A DNA stretch of 64,000 nucleotides from Nectonema munidae (taxonomy: Eukaryota > Nematomorpha > Nectonematoida > Nectonematidae): NCBI GenBank assembly GCA_030549495.1, contig JAUIRK010000894.1, positions 496,001 through 560,000 on the forward strand. Reading direction: 5' to 3'. This document shows, in pieces, positions 1 through 10,034 of the stretch (position 1 is the stretch's first letter; the number at the start of each line of letters is the position of its first letter). The notes beneath the pieces were generated by a model. The model was not told the DNA's origin. It ran no database searches and was given only the letters and a program-made list of their open reading frames with translations. The translations under genes and the position numbers were made by a program.

Positions 1-635
1 AAATATTGGTACGATACAGATAAAAGGTATTCATCATTGCATAGCTATGTTGTGCATACCAAAAGCAAAGGTAAAAAGAATGTGATTTTAATAAGTTCGT
101 CGACCTTTTATCAAAGGGGTGACCTTTGATGAGAGACAAAAGCCCGCAATATATAAGTTTTATGACTATACTAAAGGAGGTACAGATATTGTCGATCAGA
201 AAATGAGAAAATTTTCTACTGCACGCAAGTCTAATAAATGGACAACAGCACCATTTTCCTATATTTTGGACACAGCACGAATAAATGCAACAACAATTTA
301 TAGTATGAATAACAACTTAAATCCAAGGAAGACAAATAGTATTGAAGTTGGATTAAAATTGGTTTACGCATTAATTTTACCACAATTAAAAGAAAGACCT
401 AGAGATGGATTGAGAGCCACTATTGTTAGAAGAATAAATGAGTCTATTCAATCTATTACTGGGATTCAACATGAACTGCCCTCAGATTCTTCTTCTCGGG
501 CGACTACAAATAAAAGATGTCATTATTGTGTCGAAAGCATATACAAAGAAAAGAAAACATTTAAAGCAGTGTGAAATCTGCAAAAGAGTTATATGCCCTA
601 AACACTCATGCGCCTTTTGCTCACAATGTCACTAA
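1..635 (+). pseudogene. piggyBac transposase, C-terminal fragment (element 1, cut by window start)
   Basis: The 3' part of a piggyBac-family (DDE_Tnp_1_7) transposase, the nuclear enzyme that cuts and pastes TTAA-flanked DNA transposons. The visible frame contains KGGTDIVDQKMRKFSTARKS, the block that carries the third catalytic Asp in this family, followed by a helical segment and a C-terminal zinc-binding tail with CHYC, CEIC, CPKHS and CAFCSQC. Reading needs three frames: positions 1 to about 114, about 117 to 565, and about 566 to 632. The second shift lies in an A run just before the CEIC motif, so the copy is dead. The stop follows CSQCH. The N-terminal two thirds lie outside the window. 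The family call is from motif recognition. Confidence 0.85.
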
Positions 636-2190
636 TTCATATTTTTATTTGTTTTGATAAACCCCTTATAATTTTTGTCTTCAATGTTTGATATTTCTGC
701 TTTTTAAAATTTATTTATTACTTCTGGTTGAATAAAATTGTGAATTTTTGCTTTATATGAAAATTCATTCTACTTTTCCCAGTTCTTTGAATGCGTCCTA
801 ATTATACAGTTTTTGATTAAATGCTCTTGTCATTTAGTTAACTAGTGACAAATTATCCTCCTGTTCGTTTATCTTTCAAAGGCATTCGTATCCTCGGAGA
901 ATCCAGCATATCTCGTACCATTCTTTTTTCTAAATGCAGGTATCGACAGGTTCATTTGATTGTTTTGCAAAAACGAGTATTAAAAAACCGCTAATTTGTT
1001 TCACACTTATTATTTTAAACTCTAAATGTAAAACAGCCTAAAAATAGAGTTTTCTTTGCCGATTTCTCTAAAACATGATATTGTTATATAATTTGAATTA
1101 AAATTGTCGTAGATAGGTTCTAGATAAAAACCACAAATTTTTTTATCAGATTTTCCAAGTAAGGCTTGTTTATCACAAAAATAAAAAATCACAGTTCTGT
1201 TTTACACTTATAATTTTTTACAACATAAAAGTGTACGTTTTTTTTAATTATTTTTATAAAAACGTATTCTCTAAAAAATTCGGTTGCTTGTTTAGGCCAA
1301 TTTTAGGGGATACCCGCAATTTTTTACACACATATAAGTAATTTTCCTTTATGATTGCCAAAAATGAAATCACAGATTCAACATAATTTGATGTAATACT
1401 TGAAAGTATGTTTCATTAGATATAGTTATATCAAAGAAAAATTTAATTGACACATTCTCAAAAATATTAATGAATTTCAGAAAAATTTAAAATATAGAAT
1501 GTCAAATGTCTAAATATACATAAAGTTATTCCTTTTCTGACATTTCAAATAATCTTTTTATTTAAAGCACAAGTTTTGCGCTTTAATAAAAATAGAATCA
1601 AAATTTTTCAGTAACCCTATAAATTTTGATATTCATTGACAGATTTGGACATGAAAAGTTCATCAAACTGTCATCAAAAAGGTATCAAAGATGCAGCTAG
1701 CAATTATAGGAAAAGTCAAGTAGCCCCATAGCAAGCAGTTAAGCTGATTTCATGAAACCCCCCCCCCCCCTCGGCACTATTAGCGTTAAGTATTAATTAT
1801 TTTATATAAATAAAATAATGTCTTGGCGATAACCAAATCTCTATAAAAAAAGCCAATTTCTACTTCTTTATCCTCGATTTAATACATACACACAATTTAA
1901 TGCGATGTAATAACACACAGAAATTTAAGCACTCAAAGAGGTTATTAGAAATTGAATTGTAGCAAACGTTATCAAAAAAACAAAATTTTACAAAAATGTC
2001 TCCCTATTGATTTATATCAAAATCAAAGACAGGGCAATTTTTCTTATAAAATGTCAACGCACTTATCTATCTCCTTTTTATATATAGCACATTTACTTAG
2101 TTTGTTTTTTTCACTGTAAGTTCGTTTTTCCATTTTAAGTTCATCCAAATTCGTGTTTTTTCACATTAAGATTTTATATATATCAAATCT
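636..2190. other. AT-rich stretch without a gene
   Basis: No open frame of note on either strand. It holds a run of 13 C at 1758-1770 and otherwise low-complexity AT sequence. It may include the 3' end of piggyBac element 1, but no TTAA-bounded end was identified with certainty. Confidence 0.5.
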
Positions 2191-2204
2191 AGAGGAACAT
2201 TGGA
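2191..2204. repeat. Lone copy of a piggyBac-type subterminal motif
   Basis: AGAGGAACATTGGA, followed by a weak match to the rest of the end (GTTATAGG). It matches the right arm of the inverted pair at 4668-4692. It may be the worn right end of element 1 or the solo end of a MITE. No facing left end was found nearby. Confidence 0.35.
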
Positions 2205-2216
2205 GTTATAGGCATA

Positions 2217-2417
2217 TGTGTTACTGCTGTTATACTTCACACTTCATATTATAAATCATTATTATATTATATTATATATGGACAAATGTATATTTTTGAT
2301 TGATCACTTCAAACGAGTCTGTGTTACTGCTGTTATACTTCACACTTCATATTATAAATCATTATTATATTATATATAGACAAATGTATATTTTTGATTG
2401 ATCACTTCAAACGAGTC
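2217..2417. repeat. Two-copy tandem duplication, period 103 bp
   Basis: Copy 1 is 2217-2319 and copy 2 is 2320-2417. Both begin TGTGTTACTGCTG and end with CTTCAAACGAGTC. They are nearly identical except for a 5-bp length difference in a TATTA run, so the duplication is recent. It lies between the lone motif at 2191 and the start of piggyBac element 2. Confidence 0.9.
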
Positions 2418-2581
2418 ACTATTCTAACAATAAAATTTTTTATTTTGATTGATTACTTTTTATCGCTTATCGTATTCAAGCAAGGCTTCTCTTTTTTGAT
2501 TTGCCTGCGTTCATTTTTATTCATATATAGATTTTCTTCTGTCTGATTTTCAAGCAAAACACAACAAGAAATTTTTTTCCA

Positions 2582-4274
2582 ATGTCCTCTCATGATACTT
2601 TTCATCAGGTTCTAACTCTCCAGAATGCTCTCGATTTTTTGGAAGAGAATGAAAGTATTGATCCTAAAGTTGTAATTCTTCCTCCAGAATTCAATGATGG
2701 ACAAGTTACTGACAATGAAGAAGAAGAAGAAGACAATAATTTTATTTCTGAAAAACTTCCTAAAGATGTTTCGGGATCTTTGGAAGTCTGCGCCTATGAA
2801 GAAACAGAAGAAATTCATCAATCCATCAAAAAACTTAAGAGAGTTTCCAAAATGGGAGAAAAAAAGTATAATCCCGTTGAAAAATAAAGAATTATTGCCC
2901 ATTGCCGCAAAATTTCCTGAATTGATTAACATTGAGCCAATTTCTCTTTTTCAAAGAATTTTTAATGATGAAATGATGGAATTGATAGTGACTGAAACAA
3001 ACAGGTATTGTGGACAAAAAAACAAGAGCCTAAACTTTGATAGAGTAGAACTGAATAAGTTTCTCGGAATTCTTCTCACATCTGGTTATAACTCACGACC
3101 AAGGCAAAGAATGTATTGGAAAAAAGATGATACATTTTGTAGTGTTATAGCAAGTCAAATGTCAAGAAAGCGATTTGAAGATATAAAATCCTGTTTACAT
3201 TTTTGTAACAATGATAATTTAGAAAAAAATGATAAATTATCGAAAATCAGACCTATTCAGAACCTCCTTAATTCTTCCTTGAAACAGTTTGGTTTTTTTG
3301 CTGAAAAACTTTCCATATATGAGCAAATGGTTCCTTATTATGGTAGAAATTCATCTAAAATGTACATGAAAGGTAAACCAATAAAGTTTGGGTACAAAAA
3401 CTGGGTAATGGCCTCATCTAAGGGATTTCCTTTTCATTTTGTTACATATACTGGCGCTGCAGACCGAGAAGACAGAAGTTTGCCTCTTGGATCTGAAATT
3501 ATTTTAAAGATGGTGTCACTTCTAAAAGATGTTGATAATCATTATATATTTTTTGATAATTTTTTTACGTCTTACGATCTCTTAAAAGTTTTGCGCAAAA
3601 GAAATGTAAAAGCAATGGGAACAATCAGAGAAAATAGAATGTCAAAGTGTCCTTTTAAAAAAGCAAAAGAAATAAAAAAGGAAAAAAGTAGAGGATTTTG
3701 GGAAACTTTTTGTGACGGTGAAGTTTCAATTGTTCAATGGCTAGTTAATAGAGTTGTTTATTTAGCTTCCAATTTTTGGAAAACAGGTAAAGTGAACAAA
3801 ATAAAAAGATATAGCCAAAAGGAAAAAAAACATATTTTTGTTTCATCTCCTGATTGCTTCAGCCTTTACAATGCTAGTATGGGTGGAGTGGATTTGCTTG
3901 ACAGGTTTGTAAGTGAGTACCGTCCTAACATCCACTCAAAGAAATGGTATTGGCCTCTCTTCATCAATTGCTTGAGTATATCTGTTGTGGCATCATTGAA
4001 ACTTTATGTGGAAGTGAAATCAACACCTCAAAAAGACTTACTTGAGTTCACAAGAGACATTGTGCATTCATTGTTTTCTAAAGCACTAACGTCAAAAATT
4101 ATCCCTAGCCCAAGTGGAAAGCGCATTGAAAATCTAACATATGGTCTGCACCACCCAATTTCAGCTTTTACCCAAGGAAGATGTTCCCTCTGTAAAAAAA
4201 ATACAATAAAGATGTGTTATCAATGCAAGGTTCGTTTGCATCCTTTGTGTTTTTACGATTATCATTCAAAATAA
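2582..4274 (+). pseudogene. piggyBac transposase, nearly full length (element 2)
   Basis: A piggyBac-family transposase of about 560 residues. The ATG at 2582 opens an acidic N-terminus (EEEEEDNN), as is usual in the family. That frame closes at 2887, and the protein continues in another frame from about 2875 (ELLPIAAKFPELINIEPISL) to the stop at 4272-4274, so there is one frameshift. The 526-residue frame opening at 2694 starts out of register. The catalytic blocks are SIYEQMVPYYGR, IFFDNFFTS and MGGVDLLD. The second and third Asp are present, but the first block reads YEQM where the family has DEQM (codon TAT, one base from GAT). The C-terminal zinc tail is CSLC, CYQC, HPLCFYDYH. The copy therefore looks inactive on two counts. 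Confidence 0.9.
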
Positions 4275-4321
4275 ATAAATTTTTATTTGTTAAACTTTTT
4301 TCTTATATTACTAGCATTTGA

Positions 4322-4692
4322 GTCCAATGTTCCTATAGAGGAACATCATAAACTTTTCAAAAATTTCTGACTTTTTAAAACTCAAAAGACTACATTGGGA
4401 TTATTTTTAGTTAATTTAAGAGGTTTTTTTATATTCAGTAACTTATTTCAGTGAAAATAAAAAAATTCCTAGTTTTGTTTCCACATATTATAATCGACTT
4501 CAAAAAAAAGAAAAAGTAACTAAATTGATTTTAATAATTTTTACAAAAAATATTTAAAATTAAAAAAATGTTTTTAAAAATCAATAATTTAAAGTTTATT
4601 TTTCCTAATTACATAAAAAATTTTAACATCAAAATATTCAATTTCAAAAAAATAGGTCATTTATATTATGTTCCTATAGAGGAACATTGGAC
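4322..4692. repeat. Facing pair of 25-bp piggyBac-style ends
   Basis: The left arm (4322-4346) is GTCCA plus ATGTTCCTATAGAGGAACAT. The right arm (4668-4692) is its inverse except for the 4-nt centre of the dyad. Each arm contains an imperfect palindrome with 8-bp stems. The right arm continues GTTAATGGG, matching the CCCATTAA termini of MITEs at 57.4 and 58.4 kb. The pair starts 48 bp past the stop of piggyBac element 2. It is either that element's terminal region or a separate 0.4-kb MITE inserted there. Confidence 0.6.
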
Positions 4693-5546
4693 GTTAATGG
4701 GAATTTTTTTGCAGAAAATTAGAAACTACTTTATTTCTATTTTTAATTATTTTGCAAATAAATCTTATTTTCTTTCAATCTTTTCAAACACCAAATTTAT
4801 AGGTTTTTAATTTTTTCATTTTATTTATAAAGATTTTTTATTCTATTTAAGATTTATTTCTAAATAAATAAAAATTGAAATGATTTCGTTTCTAATTTGC
4901 TGCAAAGAAAAAAAAATCTTCGTATAAATAGCTAAAATATCAAAAAATAAAAATAGTAGATGTCAAAGTCATATAAATATAACAAAAGTAAAACAAAATT
5001 TTAAAAAGGTTAAATAGAATTGTTAAAAGACGAAATAGAATTGCAAAAGGATAAAAATAATTGCAAAAGGACAAAACAGTACTAAAAATGTTATGTTATA
5101 AAAGGTCCAAATTCTAGCAGAGGGAAGAGACCCTCAAAGCTCAACTCGGGCAACAGCTAAAGAAAGATCTTACGTGTCTGCGGGTAAAATACCAAAAAGC
5201 ATTAGGTTTGCTAGATTCCTTTTTTTTCGGGAACTTACCATTTTTTCTACGCTTAACAACGGAGTCGCCAAGAATTTAGAAAAAACCCAGCCTTTCATTC
5301 ACTGATCAAAAAAAAGAATTTAGAAACGTTTAGCTCAAATTCTGATTTTTTATCTCTTTTTTAGCATAAAAACTCATCTTTTACTTTGAAAGCATTTTCA
5401 ATATTAATTATTTTGGTAAGAAATACAAGGTTTTGTTCTGGACTTTTTTCAAAACACTTTTTATCCAGGTTTGATAGTTTAGAAATCTCTCATACATTTC
5501 ATACATGACGTAGATTTTTAGTAAAAGTTTAAAAAGTTTTAGTGAA
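4693..5546. other. No recognisable gene
   Basis: AT-rich sequence with short A-rich reiterations near 4990-5090 (variants of AATTGCAAAAGGA). A stretch at 5100-5300 is less AT-biased and has a donor-like GTAAGT on the minus strand near 5240, but no coding homology was recognised. Confidence 0.4.
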
Positions 5547-5724
5547 CCTCTTGGAATCGTCAATCCAACTTCGCCCTTAAAACGAGACATTTCATCCAAA
5601 CCAGGCAATCCATCCATGCCTTGTAAACCTCTAATGCCAACACCTGGCATTTCAGATTCACCAATCGAACCCTTTTCTCCATCAAGACCATTTTTTCAAG
5701 GAGGTTCTTGTATGTCTGGAAGAC
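5547..5724 (-). pseudogene. Decayed collagen triple-helix exon
   Basis: On the minus strand a pyrimidine-rich tract and CAG acceptor at about 5725 precede a Gly-X-Y frame: GLP, then GLDGEKGSIGES, then PGVGIRGLQGMDGLPGL and FKGEVGL. Several expected glycines are replaced: GLPD, IQE, an in-frame TGA in place of a Gly codon, GESE and GLDE. Four of these fit G-to-A changes at codon position 2 and the stop fits G-to-T at position 1. Collagen cannot fold with that many interruptions, so this is an exon-sized relic of a fibrillar or basement-membrane type collagen gene. No neighbouring collagen exons were seen. Which collagen it came from cannot be told from 60 residues. Confidence 0.7.
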
Positions 5725-6447
5725 CTGAAAGCTAAAAGAAAAGAAATGTCAAGCATCTTCACTGTGAAAGTTGTTAAAGAACAGTGTAGCACAGCAAGAG
5801 TTTTGCATCTTTTTTGAAACCAAACATTTTCTAATTTATTCTGGTTTATTACATAAAGAATTAAGAATTTTTGATTAATTGTTCTCTAATTCTCATCAAC
5901 AGTTTCTGATAAATGAGAAAAATGAACAGAAACTATCGAAGAAATATATATTGGAAGGGGCGCCATTCATACTCGTGGGGAAAGGGCCTCTTGCATGCAT
6001 CAAAAAAGTTTATATTTTAATTAAAATTTACTTTGAATGTGCCTCCAAAATTTGAAATGAACACGTGTGTACTAGTGATGGTAATTAATCGTAGTTTCGT
6101 TAATCGGTTAATTCATAGCCTATACCTTTTAACAGATGGATTAACAGGTTTATTTCAGTCAAATTTTAAATCAATAGATATACACTAGCAGGTTCCGTGG
6201 TCGTTTATCGCTTCGCTTGAAACATAGGATCATTGCTAGAATGTTTGCTTCTCGTTTCGCTCCAAACAGAATGATTGATAAAGATACATTCTTTAAAATT
6301 TGCTAAATCAACATCTAAAAACGATGAAGCGGTCGGCTAGTATAGAAGATTAGTTGTAAGCAGTATGGTTAGGTACACACAAAAAATATAACATTTGAGT
6401 GTAGAAGAGGAAGCAATCCTTAATAAATAAAAACATAAACATAAAAT
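5725..6447. other. No recognisable gene
   Basis: A segment near 6070-6120 rich in TTAATCG repeats (TAGTGATGGTAATTAATCG) resembles the ends of some hAT MITEs, but no partner end or target duplication was found. The rest is unremarkable AT-rich DNA. Confidence 0.35.
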
Positions 6448-6690
6448 TGGATTCAGCACACTTGAAAATAGGAATATATGTGCAAAAGTCTATTTATTGG
6501 CAAAACTCGGCAATTTGAGGGAAATCGCCATTTTTAAATCGCTTTATGACACGTTTTGATTGATTTTCAAACGAAATAAACAAGATCATGGAACTCAACA
6601 CATTTGAAAATGGGTATATATGTGTAAAAATGTATTTATTTACAAAACTCGGCAATTTGAGAAAAATCGCTTTTTGACAGGTTTTGATTG
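6448..6690. repeat. Two-copy tandem repeat, period about 141 bp
   Basis: Copy 1 (6448-6588) and copy 2 (6589 to about 6690) share CAAAACTCGGCAATTTGAG, AAATCGC and a GTTTTGATTGA segment. Copy 2 is shorter by about 20 bp in the middle. It leads directly into the degenerate array that follows. Confidence 0.8.
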
Positions 6691-6699
6691 ACACAAAAT

Positions 6700-8190
6700 A
6701 TATTTTTCATACCAAATCGACTATGCTGATTATTATTATTCATCAACTTAGCTTTAGTATTTTGAATGTGGAAATTTCTAAAAGTATGGATCAAAATTTA
6801 ATAGATTTTTAAATAGAATATGCTGATTTTATTTCTTGACCCATTTTTTTTGCAATTAGAGTGTCAAAATGTCAATCATATTTGTGGTTAACGAATAAAA
6901 ATTATTTCCCAAATTTTTTTTCTCAATAAATTATATTTTTTATAATAGAGCACCATGCTGATTTAATTTTTGAACTCAGTTTTCGTAATTAGGATGTGGA
7001 AGTGTCTGTCAAATTTGTTAGGTTCACCTTAAAATTTTCTTCAAAGACATTTATTCACATTTTAAATTGCAATCAAGTTTGGCATTTCGGAAAAAACAAA
7101 TTCTGAAATAAATTCAAGTTTCACAAAAAAATTCAAATCAAAAAACTCATTTTTGATTAAAAATTACAAATAAAATTTTGATTGAGGATAAAATTTTAAA
7201 TAAAAATATTCTTCAAATTTAAAATAATGTTTATTACAATAGAGTTTATTTTAATCAAAATAATAAATTTTATCAATGTAATTTTATTTTATTTATATTC
7301 TGGTATAATGATTCTGGTTCAATGTTTCTAATGTTACGGTGCGGGATTAGTCCCACACACACTAGGCATGTTCCTGAAAATAATAGCTTACAATTGGAAT
7401 GCGGATTAAACACGAGTATTTACGATCTTTTAAATTTTTTGCAATTTTTCTAAAAGTCTTCAGAGAATACGACAGCTGTATTATGTCTTTTAGAATTACT
7501 AATTACCTATCTTTTCATATTTTTAACATTATTTTGCCATGAATAAATTGCAAAAATTTATTTTTTATACATGTAAGGGTATACATTAGTAAGGGTAATT
7601 TTCGAAGCCATTTTGCTAGGCCCATGAGCCCCCCTCCCCCTTGGAATATTTAATTTTTTAAGTAATCATGGCTACTTTTTAGAAAATGTCAATCAAAATT
7701 TTTATTGATGAGGAATATATCTAATAAAATATTCCTTCAAAGTTTACATAAATTACATATTTTTATACAAAATTGATCATGCTTGTTTCATTTCTGGACT
7801 CAGTTTTTGCATTTGAAGGTTTTAAAATGTATGAAAGTGTCAATCAAAGGTTCGATTTACTTCTAAAGTCTACAGAAATATTTTTGAAATTTAAATAAAA
7901 TATATGTTTTTATACCAAATGGAAGATGCCGGTCTCATTTTTGGACTTAGCTTTGGCGTTTATGGTTTTAAAATATCTAAAAGCTTCCACCAGAAAATAT
8001 CTGTTTTTATACCAAATCCACTATGCTTATTTCTGTACTCTATTTTCGCTAATACGGTTAAAAAAATATCGGGAAGTGTCAATTGAATTAGTGATGTATG
8101 CCTGAAAATCAGTTCTGTAAAATTTTTTCAAAAAATCTTTATATATTAGTTATATAGTAAAAATATAATTTTTTTTTTAATTTAGAATAG
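6700..8190. repeat. Degenerate satellite-like tandem array
   Basis: At least six diverged monomers of about 110-150 bp. The recurring core reads roughly: TTTTTATACCAAATC, ATGCTGATTTCATTT, TGGACTCAGTTTT, GTCAATCAAA. Cores occur near 6712, 6826, 6953, 7785, 7916 and 8018. No coding capacity. Related monomers occur near 24470 and 32780-32950, so the family is dispersed as well as locally tandem. Confidence 0.65.
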
Positions 8191-8984
8191 GTCAGAGTTA
8201 TCAAAACTGAGTCAGATGCCAATATGTGAAGATTTAGTCACCATCAAGATATTTTTAATTTTAATTTCATTTGTCCATCTTTTTCCCTTTGCGTGAAAGA
8301 GAGAGTCTTTTGGATGAAGAAGGTGGGCACGTTTTTGTAATTGGAAGATGGACATCACGAATGATTCATCATAAAAAAACCTTTGATCTAGGATTGGTTG
8401 ACAAATATTCAGGCCGAATATCTCTTCATATCACCTGATAATAAAATACACGATAAGGATAAAAAAAAGCCTAAGAAGATTCTTAAAGCAGAATGCCTTG
8501 AGAGAGGAAAAAATCTGTTCAAAATAAATCCTTAACAAAGTTTTTTCAAACACAAAATGAAGAAAAAAATTTCTAATGAAAAAAGAACTACCAAGAAAGG
8601 ATTATCATAGAATGAATAGCAAAATTACACACTGTAAAGTATAGAAGAAATCACATAGTAACTATCAACCGATAATGAATTTGTAGCCAAAACGAAGGAG
8701 GTCTTATCCAGAAACATAATTTAAGGACAAATGAAATATTTTGAATGAATTAAACATTTAAAGATGGTTTATTAATAAATTAAGAAAATAATTACCAAAG
8801 AAATGCTGCAAGATTCTTTCTTCAAAATTTTTATGTCCAAAAAATTCTCTGATTCCTTCTCTTTAAAAAATGTCTGAATTTTTTTTCTACTCTTTCTTTT
8901 TAAATATAAACTTTTTGTTGTAAAGTCTCAAAAAAACATTGACAAAACTGGTTAATTTTTCTTTTTTTTTTTTAATTAATATAT
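8191..8984. other. Non-coding stretch upstream of LINE-1
   Basis: No open frame. Part of it may be the 5' untranslated region of the LINE whose ORF1 starts at 8985. The 5' boundary of that element cannot be placed from a single copy. Confidence 0.3.
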
Positions 8985-10034
8985 ATGCGTATGATTTTAA
9001 AAGTTGATAATATTATTGACATAGCAAAAAAAGGTGATATTAAGGCCATTCTTTCGAGAGAAATCTCTAAAGAAAAATTATGCAAAGCCTTAATCTCAAT
9101 TGTCAAAAGCAAAGACAATGTACAAGACCTAAACCATAAAGTTGAAAAAGTACTTGAAGAATTTAAATCTGTCAAAACACTTATAGCAACTTTTGGTGAT
9201 AAAATAGAAAAGTAACATGTTCCTTTTACCCCCAAAAAAACATATTCTGATGTTCTTCAACAAACCAAGGATACTTCAAATAAAACTTTCGATTCAACGA
9301 AATCTCTAGCCGTTCCGAATTTTTTTGTCGGAGAAAAAATTGAAAACACCAAGGATTGTATAAACAATAAAATAAACCCAGGTTTGAACAAGCTTCGTTT
9401 AAAGAAGTTTAAAAGATTACAAAGTGGATCTCTACTAGTAGAGACTGATACTGTAGAAAATCTTAATTGTTTAAAAAGTTGTTTAACGGCCTCTGGCCTA
9501 AAGCATGAGTCCCTTAAGCCAAAGACTCCTTATTTTTTTCTTAAAAATATTGATGGATGTTTATCCTTAGAAGATTTGAAGTTGATGATATCCAGACAAA
9601 ATAACATTGAAGTAAGTGACATTTTGAATATTTTTAAATTCAAAAACAAGTACAACTCTCAACTGTATAATGTTGGTATAAAGTTTGAAGCTAATGTTTT
9701 AAAAATTATTTTCTCTAATAGATACGTATATATAAACTGTGTAGCTCATCCTATTGAGTTGTTTCGAAGTTATGTTAAATTATGTTTTAAATGTAATGGG
9801 TTTAATCATGACTCCGAAACCTGTAAGAATATAAATTCTGTTTGCAGGTTTTGTGGTGCTGATCATAGTTCCTCAACATGTACAGATAAAAGTAAATCGT
9901 TTTGTATTGATTGTAACCATGTTTGCAACTCTTCTAACTGCACATCTTTAAAAAACCTAAGAGAAAAAAGGGATTTATTTAACAAAAATTCTTTAGATTT
10001 ATTAATTAATAAGTGTGTTGAAAATGAATATTAA
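8985..10034 (+). pseudogene. LINE-1 ORF1, nucleic-acid-binding protein with three zinc knuckles
   Basis: ORF1 of the LINE, about 349 codons from the ATG at 8985 to the TAA at 10032. A single in-frame TAA at 9213-9215 separates an N-terminal 76-residue segment, predicted to be helical and Lys/Glu-rich, from the rest. The frame then resumes without any shift (TPKKTYSDVLQQ). The C-terminal third carries CFKCNGFNHDSETC, CRFCGADHSSSTC and CIDCNHVCNSSNC, which fit CCHC-type knuckles and a variant. Such ORF1 proteins bind the element's RNA in a ribonucleoprotein particle. The last 11 nt overlap ORF2. Confidence 0.85.

Noticed and set aside
1758-1770. Poly-C runs here and at 21412-21425 as functional elements
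   Set aside because: They are simple homopolymers, most likely worn interiors of hAT-type MITEs, and their lengths may be unreliable.
2694-2880. The ATG at 2694 as the true start of the piggyBac element 2 transposase
   Set aside because: The first 60 codons of that frame are an out-of-register reading of the acidic N-terminus that is encoded from 2582 in another frame.
5221-5300. A minus-strand first exon with a GTAAGT donor next to the collagen relic
   Set aside because: The donor consensus is good, but the upstream frame is short and unrecognisable and there is no evidence of splicing to the collagen-like segment.
6070-6120. TTAATCG-rich segment as a MITE end
   Set aside because: Only one end-like sequence and no partner or target duplication.
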